Shown: positions 17,550 through 26,691 of the stretch, one piece after another | Layout: each line of letters begins with the position of its first letter | How positions within the stretch are numbered: the first letter of the stretch is position 1 | NCBI GenBank assembly: GCA_964645775.1 | Contig: CAZYBU010000010.1 | Span: forward strand, 25,689-89,688 | Source: CAZYBU01 sp964645775 | GTDB lineage: Bacteria; Spirochaetota; UBA4802; UBA5550 | Direction: 5' to 3' | DNA length: 64,000 nt | Program-made: the position numbers and the translations under genes | The notes under the pieces: generated by a model | The model's input: only the letters and a program-made list of their open reading frames with translations | Told to the model about the DNA's origin: nothing | Database searches by the model: none

Positions 17550-19756
17550 GCCTGACCTCCACTATCGATTTTGGTTATTGTCCGATATCTCTTCTCTATG
17601 CGGACCCTGTAGCGTTTCCGGAACCGCCACATGACAAGGCCCCACAGAACAACAAGGAGAGGCACGCCAGCCATGTTCAGGACCTTGATCATCCTTCGGT
17701 TCAATTCTTCTGTCTTCTCCAGGGGATTGTACTCCAGTCCCTTTCCCCTCATCCGGGGAACATGGACATTGCCTGTCAGGTAATCGACCAGGTTATGGAG
17801 GAAAAGGCTGTTGGGAAAATTCATTCCCTTTCCTCCCCCGGCAGGGCCGGCCAGAATGTCCCGTGAGCTTATGATAAACTGGGAACGGGCTACCTCGGAG
17901 GTGCCGACCACGATGACCCGGCTCACACCCCTTTCTACGGTCGTTTTCAGGTGGCTGGTGGACGTAATATCTCCCGTTGTCTGACGGGATGCTTTACCAT
18001 CTCCGTCTTCTTTTTCAGGATTCGTCGGTATCTTTCTTTCGGAAAAATGGCTGGAGAGTTTCCCCTCCGCAAGGGCAGCCAGTGTATGGGAACTCATTTC
18101 CGTGTCATCTGCTGGAGGAGACATCATCATTGGATTGAAACTTACCCGGCCGGACATGGTCCAGCTCTGGTCAGAGGATTCCACCAGGGAGAGATATCGG
18201 ACGTGTTCATTCTTTTCATCAGGAAGATTGATGGGGGAAACCTTGAGCATGGCAAGACCGCGCAGGTAACGGGTAGCAACGGATTTCTCGCTCAGACCGG
18301 ATTTATCGATTTTTGGGGCCAGGTAATAATCCCGTATCATGTTCCCCATATTGGCCTGCGCGCAATTCTTGTCCAGGACCACGGACCTGCCGATGGGAAG
18401 ACCGTATCCGGCGACAAGATCCTCCATACCGGTAGTGAGAGGTACAACCATCGGCCTTCCCTGGGATAACATCTCCTGGCGTCCCGGTATCTGTATCTCA
18501 CGGAAACTGTCGGAAAAGAGGAGCAGGGAGTTGCCCCTCATGAGAAACTGGTCGATTTTATACAATTCGTAATCGGAAATCTTCTGACGGGGGCCGTTTA
18601 CGATGAGAAGGGAAACATCTGATGGCATGTCTTCTTTCGCGAGATCAATGGGAATGAACTCATACCCGTCAGAGATAATTTCACGGAAAATCGCACCCCC
18701 TCCCGGTGACCTGTCATCCTGGAGGTTCGCCTCGCCGTGTCCCGTCAGGTAGGCCACCTTCTGGTTGACGCTGACCACGCTGTTCACGGCGTCATTGATG
18801 CTATCCTGGAGGCGATCCAGTCCGGCGATCACGTTTCCCAGGGCTGTGGACCGGACCTGGAGAGGTATGGTCGCATGCCGATCTTTCCATGAGACAACAA
18901 GTCCCATGACGCCGCTGCCCGGTTCTATGACGCCGCCCCCCGGGGTTCGTCCACCCTTCCACTGCAACCGGTTCAGACCGTACTCTTCCGCGATATTGTC
19001 AGCGTTCTCCCGGTCAGAAGGACTTACATACCGGAAGACAAGACGTCCGTAATTGTTTTCATTGGCCTTCTCCACAACCTCCCGCACTTTCTGTTGGAGA
19101 TCACCGATACCCTGGATAGGAAGACCGGCAAGGATATCATCCATGTAAAGTGTCACCCGGATGGCCTCTTTCGATTCGCGCATCTCAACCAGGGCATCAA
19201 TTCTGGCCTTCATGGCCTCGATCCGGGAAGTAATCTCGTACTCCAGGCCGTCCGGTTCCGTGATAGCGTCGATTCTCTCCACCAGGTCAGCGTGCTGGAG
19301 AACCACACCCATGTAAACCTTGCGGAAATTTACCTGATCGCTTACCAGTTCCCGGCTCGTCACGGGCTGGATGCCGTATTCCGCGGCCACCTTCTCAAGC
19401 CGGTCCTGGTCGACCACTTCGAAGGTAAAATATTTGTTACCGTAGAAATCATACTCATCCAGCAGGTCCATGAGGTACCGGCGTACCCGGGCATGGTCCG
19501 GGGGTAGGTTCTCACTGAAAAGAACCGTCACCCTGAGCCGTTCTGAAAGACTGGAAACCACCTCCCGGCTCCTGTCGGTCAGTGAGTAACTGTCGTTCCG
19601 TGTAAGGTCCCACCTGAAATTAAGGGTACTCCCGGCAATATTCAGAAGAACCACGATAGCCAGGATAAGGACAAGCTGAATGTCCCTGGTTTTGCGCGTC
19701 CTTCGATCCGTAAGATTACTGTTTATACTATTCCAAAGGTTATTCAACAGGTTCAT
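17546..19756 (-). CDS. GldG-family ABC transport auxiliary protein
   Basis: 736 residues with a membrane helix at about 27-45 and another near the C-terminus (VLNMAGVPLLVVLWGLVMW). Between them is a large periplasmic domain of the ABC_transp_aux type: NDSYSLTDRSREVVSSLSERLRVTVLFSENLPP, then KVAYLTGHGEANLQDD, DVSLLIVNGPRQKISDYELYKIDQFLMRGNSLLLF. In gliding Bacteroidota GldG works with GldA and GldF, but the family is widespread in non-gliders. It sits between GldF-like (4-base overlap) and DUF4340 (4-base overlap) genes, so all four genes form one module. The substrate is unknown. Confidence 0.85.
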   Translation of the reverse strand: MNLLNNLWNSINSNLTDRRTRKTRDIQLVLILAIVVLLNIAGSTLNFRWDLTRNDSYSLTDRSREVVSSLSERLRVTVLFSENLPPDHARVRRYLMDLLDEYDFYGNKYFTFEVVDQDRLEKVAAEYGIQPVTSRELVSDQVNFRKVYMGVVLQHADLVERIDAITEPDGLEYEITSRIEAMKARIDALVEMRESKEAIRVTLYMDDILAGLPIQGIGDLQQKVREVVEKANENNYGRLVFRYVSPSDRENADNIAEEYGLNRLQWKGGRTPGGGVIEPGSGVMGLVVSWKDRHATIPLQVRSTALGNVIAGLDRLQDSINDAVNSVVSVNQKVAYLTGHGEANLQDDRSPGGGAIFREIISDGYEFIPIDLAKEDMPSDVSLLIVNGPRQKISDYELYKIDQFLMRGNSLLLFSDSFREIQIPGRQEMLSQGRPMVVPLTTGMEDLVAGYGLPIGRSVVLDKNCAQANMGNMIRDYYLAPKIDKSGLSEKSVATRYLRGLAMLKVSPINLPDEKNEHVRYLSLVESSDQSWTMSGRVSFNPMMMSPPADDTEMSSHTLAALAEGKLSSHFSERKIPTNPEKEDGDGKASRQTTGDITSTSHLKTTVERGVSRVIVVGTSEVARSQFIISSRDILAGPAGGGKGMNFPNSLFLHNLVDYLTGNVHVPRMRGKGLEYNPLEKTEELNRRMIKVLNMAGVPLLVVLWGLVMWRFRKRYRVRIEKRYRTITKIDSGGQA

Positions 19757-20463
19757 CGTCTCTCCTCCACGGCACGGGTTGTCAGCAGAAGGGAAATGAT
19801 TATCATGGAAAGAAAATATATCAGGTCCCGGGAATCGACGATTCCCCGGGCTATGTTCTGAAAATGGTAATCGGTCCCCAGCCAGGATATGAACCTCAGG
19901 GGAGCCGGAATGAACATAACGATCTTGTCAATAAGCCAGAGAGAGAAGGTCGCGAGCCATCCCAGGATAAAAGCTACGATCTGGTTACGGGTAAGGGAGG
20001 ATACCAGCAGACAGATCGAGACGTACGCCGCGCCGAGAAAGACGATGCCGATGTATCCACCGGCCATGGGGCCCGGATCAGGCGATCCCACCAGGATCAC
20101 GGTCACAGCGTAAAAGAGAGTAGGCACAAGCATAAACAGGATAAAAATCATGGCCGCCAGAAATTTACCAACAACGATTTTCGAGGAGGATACCGGCAGG
20201 GTCATCAGCAGTTCATCTGAACCGGTCTGTTTCTCCTCGGCAAAAAGCTTCATGGTAATGGCAGGTATGAAAAAGGTAAAGATCAGGGGAAGTACCTGGA
20301 AGAATTTTCGCATCTCCGCCTGATTAATATAGAAGAAATCCCAGAAGAAAAAGGCGCCTGTGGGAACCAGAAACGCGGTCAGCACGATATAGGCGATGGG
20401 ACTGGCGAAGTAGGATCGGAGTTCCCGACCCGCAAGGGTTCGGACTTCACTGATTCCTTTCAT
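19753..20463 (-). CDS. GldF-like ABC-2 permease
   Basis: 236 residues from the ATG at 20463, chosen for GGAGGTGAAC directly upstream. It lies 17 bases inside the end of the ATPase gene. It has about six membrane helices, beginning ELRSYFASPIAYIVLTAFLVPTGAFFFWDF, and the family segment RKFFQVLPLIFTFFIPAITMKLFAEEKQTGSDELLMTLPVSSSKIVVGKFLAA with the conserved E-x-x-x-G-T/S coupling region. It forms the membrane channel for the ATPase encoded upstream. Confidence 0.88.
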   Translation of the reverse strand: MKGISEVRTLAGRELRSYFASPIAYIVLTAFLVPTGAFFFWDFFYINQAEMRKFFQVLPLIFTFFIPAITMKLFAEEKQTGSDELLMTLPVSSSKIVVGKFLAAMIFILFMLVPTLFYAVTVILVGSPDPGPMAGGYIGIVFLGAAYVSICLLVSSLTRNQIVAFILGWLATFSLWLIDKIVMFIPAPLRFISWLGTDYHFQNIARGIVDSRDLIYFLSMIIISLLLTTRAVEERR

Positions 20464-21388
20464 GTTCACCTCCAGATGTGAGTTCACGGAAAATATGTTC
20501 AAGACTCTGTCTCTGGCGGGACATCTCATAGAGGGTCCAGCCACGCTCGCATGCCGCCCGGAAAATCTTTGGACGGACGTCCATCTCAGAGTCCACGGAG
20601 AGGCTTAAGGAGAGGTGTTCATCTCCGGAAGTCTCCTCCAGATCGAGGACACCTTCAAGATTTGAAAGGGTCTCGCGGGCGTCCTGGAACGATACATCCG
20701 ACAGGGTCAGACGGATACGGTCCTCTCCGGAAACCATGTCCTTCAGGTTGCCGGTCCGGTCGTCCGCAACGATTGAACCTCGATCCAAAATGATGACCCT
20801 GTCGCAGGTGGCCTCCACCTCCGATAGAATATGGGTGGAGAGTATGACGGTCTTCTCCCTGCCAAGCTCACGTATAAGGTTGCGGATCTCTATGATCTGG
20901 TTCGGGTCCAGTCCGCTCGTCGGTTCGTCCAGGATGAGAATATCAGGATCATGGATCATGGCCTGGGCCAGGCCGACCCTCTGCCTGTATCCCTTGGAGA
21001 GTTCCCCGATGGTTTTATGCATAACTTCAGTTATGCCACAGGTCACGGCCACGCGATCGATCCTCTCGTCGGAAGATATCCCGCGGACACCGGCAACGTA
21101 GTTAAGGTAATCGAAGACGAACATCTCTTCGTAGAGGGGGGCCGATTCCGGAAGGTAGCCTATCATAGACTTAATCTCTTCCGGGTTTTCCTCGATGGTG
21201 TAATCTCCCACCAGAACCCGGCCGCCATCACACCTGAGATATCCGGTCATCATACGGAGGGTACTTGTCTTCCCCGCTCCGTTGGGGCCCAGCAGGCCGG
21301 TAATCTCACCCTCACGCACGGTAAAGGAGACATCGCGAACCGCTTCTACATCACCATATCGTTTAGAAACAGATTCCACACTGATCAT
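20447..21388 (-). CDS. ABC transporter ATP-binding protein (GldA-like)
   Basis: 313 residues. Walker A is GLLGPNGAGKTSTLRMMTG, the Q loop is MIGYLPESAPLYEEM, the signature IGELSKGYRQRVGLAQAM, Walker B PDILILDEPTSGLDPNQ and the switch His ILSTHILSEVE. A C-terminal domain of about 90 residues (DRIRLTLSDVSFQDARETL...) is typical of the GldA/NatA-like group. It powers the permease encoded next. It starts the four-gene operon, and the divergent mutS2 lies beyond a 366-base intergenic region. Confidence 0.93.
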   Translation of the reverse strand: MISVESVSKRYGDVEAVRDVSFTVREGEITGLLGPNGAGKTSTLRMMTGYLRCDGGRVLVGDYTIEENPEEIKSMIGYLPESAPLYEEMFVFDYLNYVAGVRGISSDERIDRVAVTCGITEVMHKTIGELSKGYRQRVGLAQAMIHDPDILILDEPTSGLDPNQIIEIRNLIRELGREKTVILSTHILSEVEATCDRVIILDRGSIVADDRTGNLKDMVSGEDRIRLTLSDVSFQDARETLSNLEGVLDLEETSGDEHLSLSLSVDSEMDVRPKIFRAACERGWTLYEMSRQRQSLEHIFRELTSGGEHERNQ

Positions 21389-21754
21389 TGCAGTCTACTC
21401 CATGCATTTATTAATCATTAGATATTCTGAAAACCAGAATGAGAGACATGCTTTTTGTAAGGATACATCCCTCTTTGTTACATTACAGTCAAAATGTACA
21501 CGGATCACCCATAAGACAGAGGAACCGGCACAGAATCAAGTTAATTTCAGTAATTATTCCCAAAGATGCTTTTACGTGAAACAGGAAATGATTACTATCC
21601 GAGCCTTCTGCGGTGAGGATAGTAGTTTTTTTATGGCTAATAAAGTAAAGGAATACAAAGTGAGGTAATTTTCAGACAACGGAGTGAATTGACCTTGACG
21701 ATCAAAGTGACCCGGAACAGGCAAGAGCCTTACGTTTAGTAAGGAAGAAAGAAC
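21389..21754. other. Divergent intergenic region between the ABC operon and mutS2
   Basis: 366 bases with no convincing gene. AT-rich around 21400-21600, it should hold the minus-strand promoter of the ABC operon. It also contains a terminator-like hairpin (listed separately) about 120 bases before mutS2, so either a small transcript ends here or the mutS2 leader is attenuated. Confidence 0.5.
21594..21632 (+). terminator. Terminator-like hairpin in the mutS2 upstream region
   Basis: ACTATCC at 21594-21600 pairs with GGATAGT at 21617-21623, the loop can pair further (GAGCC/GGTGA region), and seven T follow at 21626-21632. It has the form of an intrinsic terminator on plus. No upstream plus-strand gene is visible in the preceding 200 bases. 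Confidence 0.5.
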
Positions 21755-24142
21755 ATGCCGGATTACAGAGAAATGCTCGAATGGCCGCGGCTTCTGGAGT
21801 CCCTGGCGGAACGGTGTTCCAGCGAGGCGGGACGCGCGAGGGTCCCGACCCTGGAAGAACCCGCGATAAGAGAAATTGTTCCCCGACTGAACAGAACCGG
21901 CCAGTTCATGGAATTTTTGGCCCGCGGCAACCGGGTCCCCTTCGCGGGATTGATAGACGTTACGCCCTTCCTGGAACGTGCCCGCAGGGAGGGTGTCCTC
22001 CAGTTTGAGGAACTTGTCCGCATCCGCTCTTTTCTCCGTTCCGTGGAAACCATGCGCCATTTCATGAAGGAGCTTGAGGAAGAATTCCATCATATTCGAG
22101 AGGCGGGTGAAGGCCTTTCAGACAGGGGCCATCCGGCTGAGAAGCTCTTTTCAGCCATCACCGATGATGGACAGATCAGCCGCTCCGAGTATCCCGGCCT
22201 GGCCCACCTGGAGGAGAGAATAGCAGAATCGAGAAAAGAGCGGGACAGGCTGACTAACCGGTTTATCCATGATCCCAAACACGATCATCTGCTCCAGGAT
22301 AAGGTAACAAGCAGCAGGGCAGGACGGCAGGTGGTCCTCCTGAAGGCTTCCATGAAAGGCCGGGCGGAAGGTACGATTCATGACATATCTTCCAGCGGTC
22401 AGACCCTCTATTTTGAGCCGGCCCGGCTCATGAGCGCGAACAACCAGGTCATCGCCCTGGAACAGGAACTGAACCACGAGATATACCTGATACTCAAAGA
22501 ACTTTCAGGCAGGGTAAGCCAGAGCGCGGAAGAGATGGCTTCTGATCTGGAGATCATGATCGACCTGGATCTTCTAACATCCGCCGCGCGCCTGGGAAAT
22601 GACCTGGGAGGGAGCATCCCCGAGATTACGGAAGAACCTGTGATCGATTGTAAAAACATACGCCATCCTCTCCTTGTTCTGATGATCGATGACGTGGTGG
22701 GCAACGACTTCCGGGCCGGGGAGAAGGACCGGTGCGTGCTTATCTCAGGAGCCAATACGGGAGGCAAAACCGTTTTACTGAAGGCCCTCGGCCTGGCGGC
22801 TCTCATGGCCCGGCACGCCCTTCCTGTGGTCGCGGGACCCGACTCCCGAATCGGCCTCTTCGATCATATCATGGCTGATATCGGTGACGACCAGGATCTG
22901 CAGGCCTCCCTCTCGACCTTTTCCGGTCAGGTGGTGGCCCTGAGGAACATACTTAATGAAGCCACGAAAAGAAGCCTTGTGCTGGTTGATGAGATCATGG
23001 ATGGAACCAGCCCGGAACAGGGCGCGGCCCTGGCCTGGGCCGTTCTGGAGGAACTGGCCGACCGGGAATGCCTGACCGTGGCCACGAGTCATTATCCGGT
23101 TCTGGCGGAGAAGGCGGCCCGGGACGATCGGTTCACTAACGCCTCTGTCTCCTTCGACCTTGAAACCCTGCGGCCTACCTACCACCTCCATCCCGGCATC
23201 CCCGGGACCAGCCACGCACTGGAAATCGCTTCTATCTACGGGATGCCTGTCAACGTGATAGAACGCGCCCTGGGCAACCTTGACGATTACAGGCGATCCC
23301 TGGAGGGCCTGGCCGCTGATATGCAGCTAAAGCAGAGGGAACTTGCCGAAGCACGGGCCGAACTGGAGAGGCAGAAAGAGCTGCATAAACATAAAGAAGA
23401 AGAACTGAATAGAAAGGAGAGCGCCCTAAAACAGGAAAGAAAACGCCTCTCCGAAGAGAAGGGCCTGGAAGCGATGGAGGACCTCCTTGCCCTCAGGGAC
23501 ACCCTTAAAGATAAGCTGAAAGAGACAGGGGAGATGGACCGGAAGGAGGCGGCCGGGGTCATGGAGGAGGTGTCCGTCTCAGTGAAGAGACTTGAGGAGC
23601 GGATCTCCGGGATGCGCCGGGAACGGCTTGAAGAAGCCTATACTCCTCTTCTCCGGGAACAGGCTCTGCCCGGCACCCGGGTCTTTCTGCCCGACCTTGA
23701 AAAGGAAGCCCTTATAGAAGATGTGGACCCACGGAAGGAAGAGGCCCTGGTCCGTATCGGTGAAAGGATACACTCCCGGTATCCCTTTAACAGGCTCCTT
23801 TTCGTGGCCTTACCCGGCGGATCGGACAATCGAACTGGCTGGAAAAGGCCTCCGGAACCGAACCCTTCCCAGGAGCGGGAAGAAGTGACGATACAGACCC
23901 GGGAGAACAGCATCGACCTCCGGGGCATGCGGGTAGACGAGGCGCTCCAGCAGCTGGACAACGAACTGGATCGGAAACTGAGAGCGAACATCGGCACGGT
24001 CATCATCATTCACGGTCACGGGACCGGCGCCCTCAGGGACGCGGTACGAAACCACCTGAACGTTTACCGGATCGATGAAGAGCATCGTCCGGGCAGGGAG
24101 GGAGAAGGCGGAGACGGGGTGACCATCCTCCGTTTCAGGTAG
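21755..24142 (+). CDS. mutS2: Endonuclease MutS2
   Basis: 795 residues, the usual MutS2 size. It lacks the MutS mismatch-recognition domain. It has the clamp/lever region, then the ATPase core with Walker A LISGANTGGKTVLLKALGLAA, SLSTFSGQV and Walker B LVLVDEIMDGTSPEQGAALAWA. After it come a long charged coiled coil (about 510-615) and a C-terminal Smr nuclease domain with SIDLRGMRVDEALQQLD and IIHGHGTGALRDAV. MutS2 suppresses recombination and in some bacteria rescues collided ribosomes. The start has AAGGAAG upstream. All motifs are intact. Confidence 0.95.
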   Translation: MPDYREMLEWPRLLESLAERCSSEAGRARVPTLEEPAIREIVPRLNRTGQFMEFLARGNRVPFAGLIDVTPFLERARREGVLQFEELVRIRSFLRSVETMRHFMKELEEEFHHIREAGEGLSDRGHPAEKLFSAITDDGQISRSEYPGLAHLEERIAESRKERDRLTNRFIHDPKHDHLLQDKVTSSRAGRQVVLLKASMKGRAEGTIHDISSSGQTLYFEPARLMSANNQVIALEQELNHEIYLILKELSGRVSQSAEEMASDLEIMIDLDLLTSAARLGNDLGGSIPEITEEPVIDCKNIRHPLLVLMIDDVVGNDFRAGEKDRCVLISGANTGGKTVLLKALGLAALMARHALPVVAGPDSRIGLFDHIMADIGDDQDLQASLSTFSGQVVALRNILNEATKRSLVLVDEIMDGTSPEQGAALAWAVLEELADRECLTVATSHYPVLAEKAARDDRFTNASVSFDLETLRPTYHLHPGIPGTSHALEIASIYGMPVNVIERALGNLDDYRRSLEGLAADMQLKQRELAEARAELERQKELHKHKEEELNRKESALKQERKRLSEEKGLEAMEDLLALRDTLKDKLKETGEMDRKEAAGVMEEVSVSVKRLEERISGMRRERLEEAYTPLLREQALPGTRVFLPDLEKEALIEDVDPRKEEALVRIGERIHSRYPFNRLLFVALPGGSDNRTGWKRPPEPNPSQEREEVTIQTRENSIDLRGMRVDEALQQLDNELDRKLRANIGTVIIIHGHGTGALRDAVRNHLNVYRIDEEHRPGREGEGGDGVTILRFR

Positions 24143-24151
24143 GATACACCT

Positions 24152-24409
24152 TCAATTCAGGAGGAGGATAAGCATATGGATCAGCTTCACGGCCAGAGCG
24201 GTGGAGAGGATTGTGGGAAAAACCACCTCCGGGTCCCATAGCTTCAGGCCTTCCCTTCGTTTACGAAAAATCGTGTAGAACAACCATGCCATGAGGGGTG
24301 CCACAATGATGAAAATGATAAATTTTGCCGCCCTTCCCAGAAGATATTCAGCCACTTCGACCTCCTCGATTTCAAAGGATAGTATTTTCCATACCTTTTC
24401 AGTTGACAA
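24152..24409 (-). CDS. Small two-helix membrane protein (85 aa)
   Basis: 85 residues from a TTG start at 24409. It has two membrane helices (about 30-48 and 65-84) separated by a basic loop RKRREGLKLWDPEVV. Such a topology suits a small inner-membrane accessory protein. It is convergent with mutS2 and divergent from the SDR gene, so it is monocistronic. No strong ribosome site is visible before the TTG, which lowers confidence. No family recognised. Confidence 0.5.
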   Translation of the reverse strand: MSTEKVWKILSFEIEEVEVAEYLLGRAAKFIIFIIVAPLMAWLFYTIFRKRREGLKLWDPEVVFPTILSTALAVKLIHMLILLLN

Positions 24410-24463
24410 TTGGAAAAAGTATCAAAAGGTGGAAGCATCACTCAACATTCCAGGGAGCCGGGC

Positions 24464-25261
24464 ATGACATCCATTCATAACAGGGCGCTTATCACAGGAG
24501 CATCAGGAGGATTGGGCCTGCACCTCGCCCGGCTTCTGGCGGGCCGGGGATACGACCTTATCCTGGCGAGCAGAAACGAAGACCGGCTGCGGGAACTGGC
24601 CGATAAGCTGACGGATGAAGCCGGAGTAACCGTGGATATCATACCCATTGACCTGTCCCGCCCGGGAAGCGGCCAGAAGCTTTTCCGAATATGCCAGGAG
24701 AAAGAATACAGCATCGACCTTCTGGTGAACAACGCGGGCCGGGGCATGGTGGGAAGCTGCACGGAGCAGGACTGCCAGGAGATGGAAAACCTGGTTACCC
24801 TGAACTGCCAGACCCCTCTGGCCCTCACAACCCTCTTCGGGGGAGAGATGGCCCGCGCGGGATACGGTTATATTCTTAATGTCGGTTCCATGGTGGGAAT
24901 GCAGCCCGTGCCCTATTTCGCCCCCTATGCCGCCAGCAAGAGCTTTATCCACAGCATCTCCCTCTCCTTACATTACGAGTTAAAGAAGAAAGGGGTTCAT
25001 GTCACCTGTCTTGTGCCGGGATTCATGGATACCGGCTTTGAAGATAGCGCCGGCATAACGAATGACACATACAGAAAGGTTTCAGGGGCGAGTGCCATGG
25101 ACCCGGCCCGGGTTGCCTACGTGGGACTCAAGGCCCTGTTCAGCCGAAAGGCTCTGAAAGTGGCGGGTCTCAGCAACCGTCTTGGGGCCTTCTTCTCCGG
25201 TATCCTGCCGCCCCGAGTAACCGCCTTCTTTCTGGAGCTTCTTCTGCGCAGGGTCGTCTAA
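24464..25261 (+). CDS. Short-chain dehydrogenase/reductase
   Basis: 265 residues from the ATG at 24464 (AGGGAG six bases upstream; an ATG at 24410 adds 18 unmatched residues). Classical SDR: cofactor motif ALITGASGGLGLHLARLLA (TGxxxGxG), LLVNNAGRG (NNAG), catalytic Ser in LNVGSMVGMQP and the Tyr-Lys pair YAASKSF. The Arg in LASRNEDRL after strand 2 suggests NADP. The C-terminus is hydrophobic and could form a membrane hairpin (LGAFFSGILPPRVTAFFLELLL), as in the DltE-like/YqjQ group. The substrate is unknown. Confidence 0.9.
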   Translation: MTSIHNRALITGASGGLGLHLARLLAGRGYDLILASRNEDRLRELADKLTDEAGVTVDIIPIDLSRPGSGQKLFRICQEKEYSIDLLVNNAGRGMVGSCTEQDCQEMENLVTLNCQTPLALTTLFGGEMARAGYGYILNVGSMVGMQPVPYFAPYAASKSFIHSISLSLHYELKKKGVHVTCLVPGFMDTGFEDSAGITNDTYRKVSGASAMDPARVAYVGLKALFSRKALKVAGLSNRLGAFFSGILPPRVTAFFLELLLRRVV

Positions 25262-25324
25262 ACAGGCCCGAACCGCGTCGACTCCATGTTTTCGCTTCTT
25301 CTGTTTCCCGGAAAGGAAGTTCGG

Positions 25325-25359
25325 CATCCTTACCCTTTCGACAGGTAAGGGTAAGGATG
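25325..25359. terminator. Perfect 13-bp inverted repeat between convergent genes
   Basis: CATCCTTACCCTT (25325-25337) and AAGGGTAAGGATG (25347-25359) are exact reverse complements around a 9-base loop. It lies between the SDR (plus) and the radical SAM gene (minus), where a bidirectional terminator would be expected. No T run follows on either side, so it may instead be an mRNA 3'-end stabiliser or a REP-like element. Confidence 0.55.
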
Positions 25360-25390
25360 TAAGTACCGGAAAAGAATAATGGTATGATAC

Positions 25391-26581
25391 TCAAAAACCC
25401 CGAACCCTGTGACCGAAGAGCATGTTCTGATAGCATCGTTTACAGGCCGGGAACAGTCCCCTGGGGCTCTCCCGGAGTTTTTTCCGAAAATCGATGGCTC
25501 GCTCGTTATTGTACAAATCCATCAGATTGCTTTCCTTAATATTACCGATGGAATACTCAGGATAATCGGCGCAAAAACCGACGTTACCATCGTAATGAAT
25601 ATTCACGGAAAACCAGGGATTAGGGCATCTGTCCCTGACAATCGTGTGCAGATCCGAATAGAATATCCCGATCTTGCCCGGACGAATAACGGGAACCGTG
25701 ACAATGGGATATCCGTTATCCATGGCGTGAACCCGACTCAGGATCTCCTGAAACTTATCACCGTCAATTCCCTCATTGAACCCGGTGTTGAATCCCTGCC
25801 AGTAGGTGGCGTCCAGATCAAAGTTCTCTTTCATAAACTTCATGTTCTCGGCCCCTATCTCATCATTAAAGTAGGTACCGAGATTAATATAATGGAAAGA
25901 GAGACCACGGTCTTTCAGGGACTCGGCCAGTTTGTCCATATACATGTAGTTCATGTTGTTCACAACAGAAACGACACCGATATGGGGGAAGACGGATTTC
26001 TGTCTCTTTTTCTCTTCCTTCAGAGCCTCAAGACCGGCCATGACCTTCGCGAAGCTTCCTTTGCCCCGTATCTCATCATTGATTTCTTCAAAGCTGTCCA
26101 GGGATACGAAGATCGAAGTCCAGCGGTCCCGGACGATTCGTTCCGCGTTTTCGGCCAGTTTCGTTCCGTTAGTATTTACGGCCAGGATCGGTATGTGCTT
26201 CATGACCCCGGCGGCAAGATCCATGAAACCGGGGTACATGAAGGGTTCACCGCCCCACATGTAAAAGACCTGTGTTGTATTCTTAAGTTCCCTTGCAAGG
26301 TCAACATACCTCTCCAGAGGAAGAATCTTTTTCTCCTCCTCGAGGGCGAACTTACCCTTAAGCTGGCCATTAACACCCCTCTGTCCGCACATAACACAGT
26401 TCAGGTTGCATCTGGGTGTAAGTTTAAAGGTAACCAGCGGCAGAACACCTGTTCTTCCGCTGGGACGCTTGTAGTCCAGGAACATGGATCGCGCGATATT
26501 CAGAAAGGCTGAAGTCAGTTTCCACGATCTCCAGGGATCGTGATATATCAGTTCCGGAATAATGGAATAGTTGTTTTTCAT
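25391..26581 (-). CDS. Radical SAM/SPASM domain protein
   Basis: 396 residues, ATG at 26581 with GGAGGAACAAC upstream. The 4Fe-4S/SAM motif is KLTPRCNLNCVMCGQRG (CxxxCxxC), with the glycine-rich MWGGEPFMYPGF. The C-terminal SPASM region holds DRCPNPWFSVNIHYDGNVGFCADYPE and later CKRCYQ, cysteines for auxiliary clusters. SPASM enzymes usually modify ribosomal peptides or proteins, or mature quinohaem cofactors. No small precursor-peptide gene is evident nearby, so a metabolic role similar to other CxxxCxxC/SPASM family members of unknown function remains open. It is monocistronic with a roughly 110-base upstream region. Confidence 0.88.
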   Translation of the reverse strand: MKNNYSIIPELIYHDPWRSWKLTSAFLNIARSMFLDYKRPSGRTGVLPLVTFKLTPRCNLNCVMCGQRGVNGQLKGKFALEEEKKILPLERYVDLARELKNTTQVFYMWGGEPFMYPGFMDLAAGVMKHIPILAVNTNGTKLAENAERIVRDRWTSIFVSLDSFEEINDEIRGKGSFAKVMAGLEALKEEKKRQKSVFPHIGVVSVVNNMNYMYMDKLAESLKDRGLSFHYINLGTYFNDEIGAENMKFMKENFDLDATYWQGFNTGFNEGIDGDKFQEILSRVHAMDNGYPIVTVPVIRPGKIGIFYSDLHTIVRDRCPNPWFSVNIHYDGNVGFCADYPEYSIGNIKESNLMDLYNNERAIDFRKKLRESPRGLFPACKRCYQNMLFGHRVRGF

Positions 26582-26691
26582 GTTGTTCCTCCAACCGGGA
26601 GATCCCGATTTGATTCGGCATATTTCCAGCAGGATAATCTAATCGTCAAGAATTATAGAATAAAAAACCCGCACTATTATATTGAAAAGTG

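Noticed and set aside
21282..21668. 128-codon plus frame across the start of the ABC ATPase gene
   Set aside because: Half lies opposite certain coding sequence, the rest is AT-rich intergenic DNA without a start signal.
25409..26512. Long plus-strand frame (367 codons) opposite the radical SAM gene
   Set aside because: The minus-strand gene has full motifs and a strong ribosome site. The plus frame is a composition shadow with no recognisable features.
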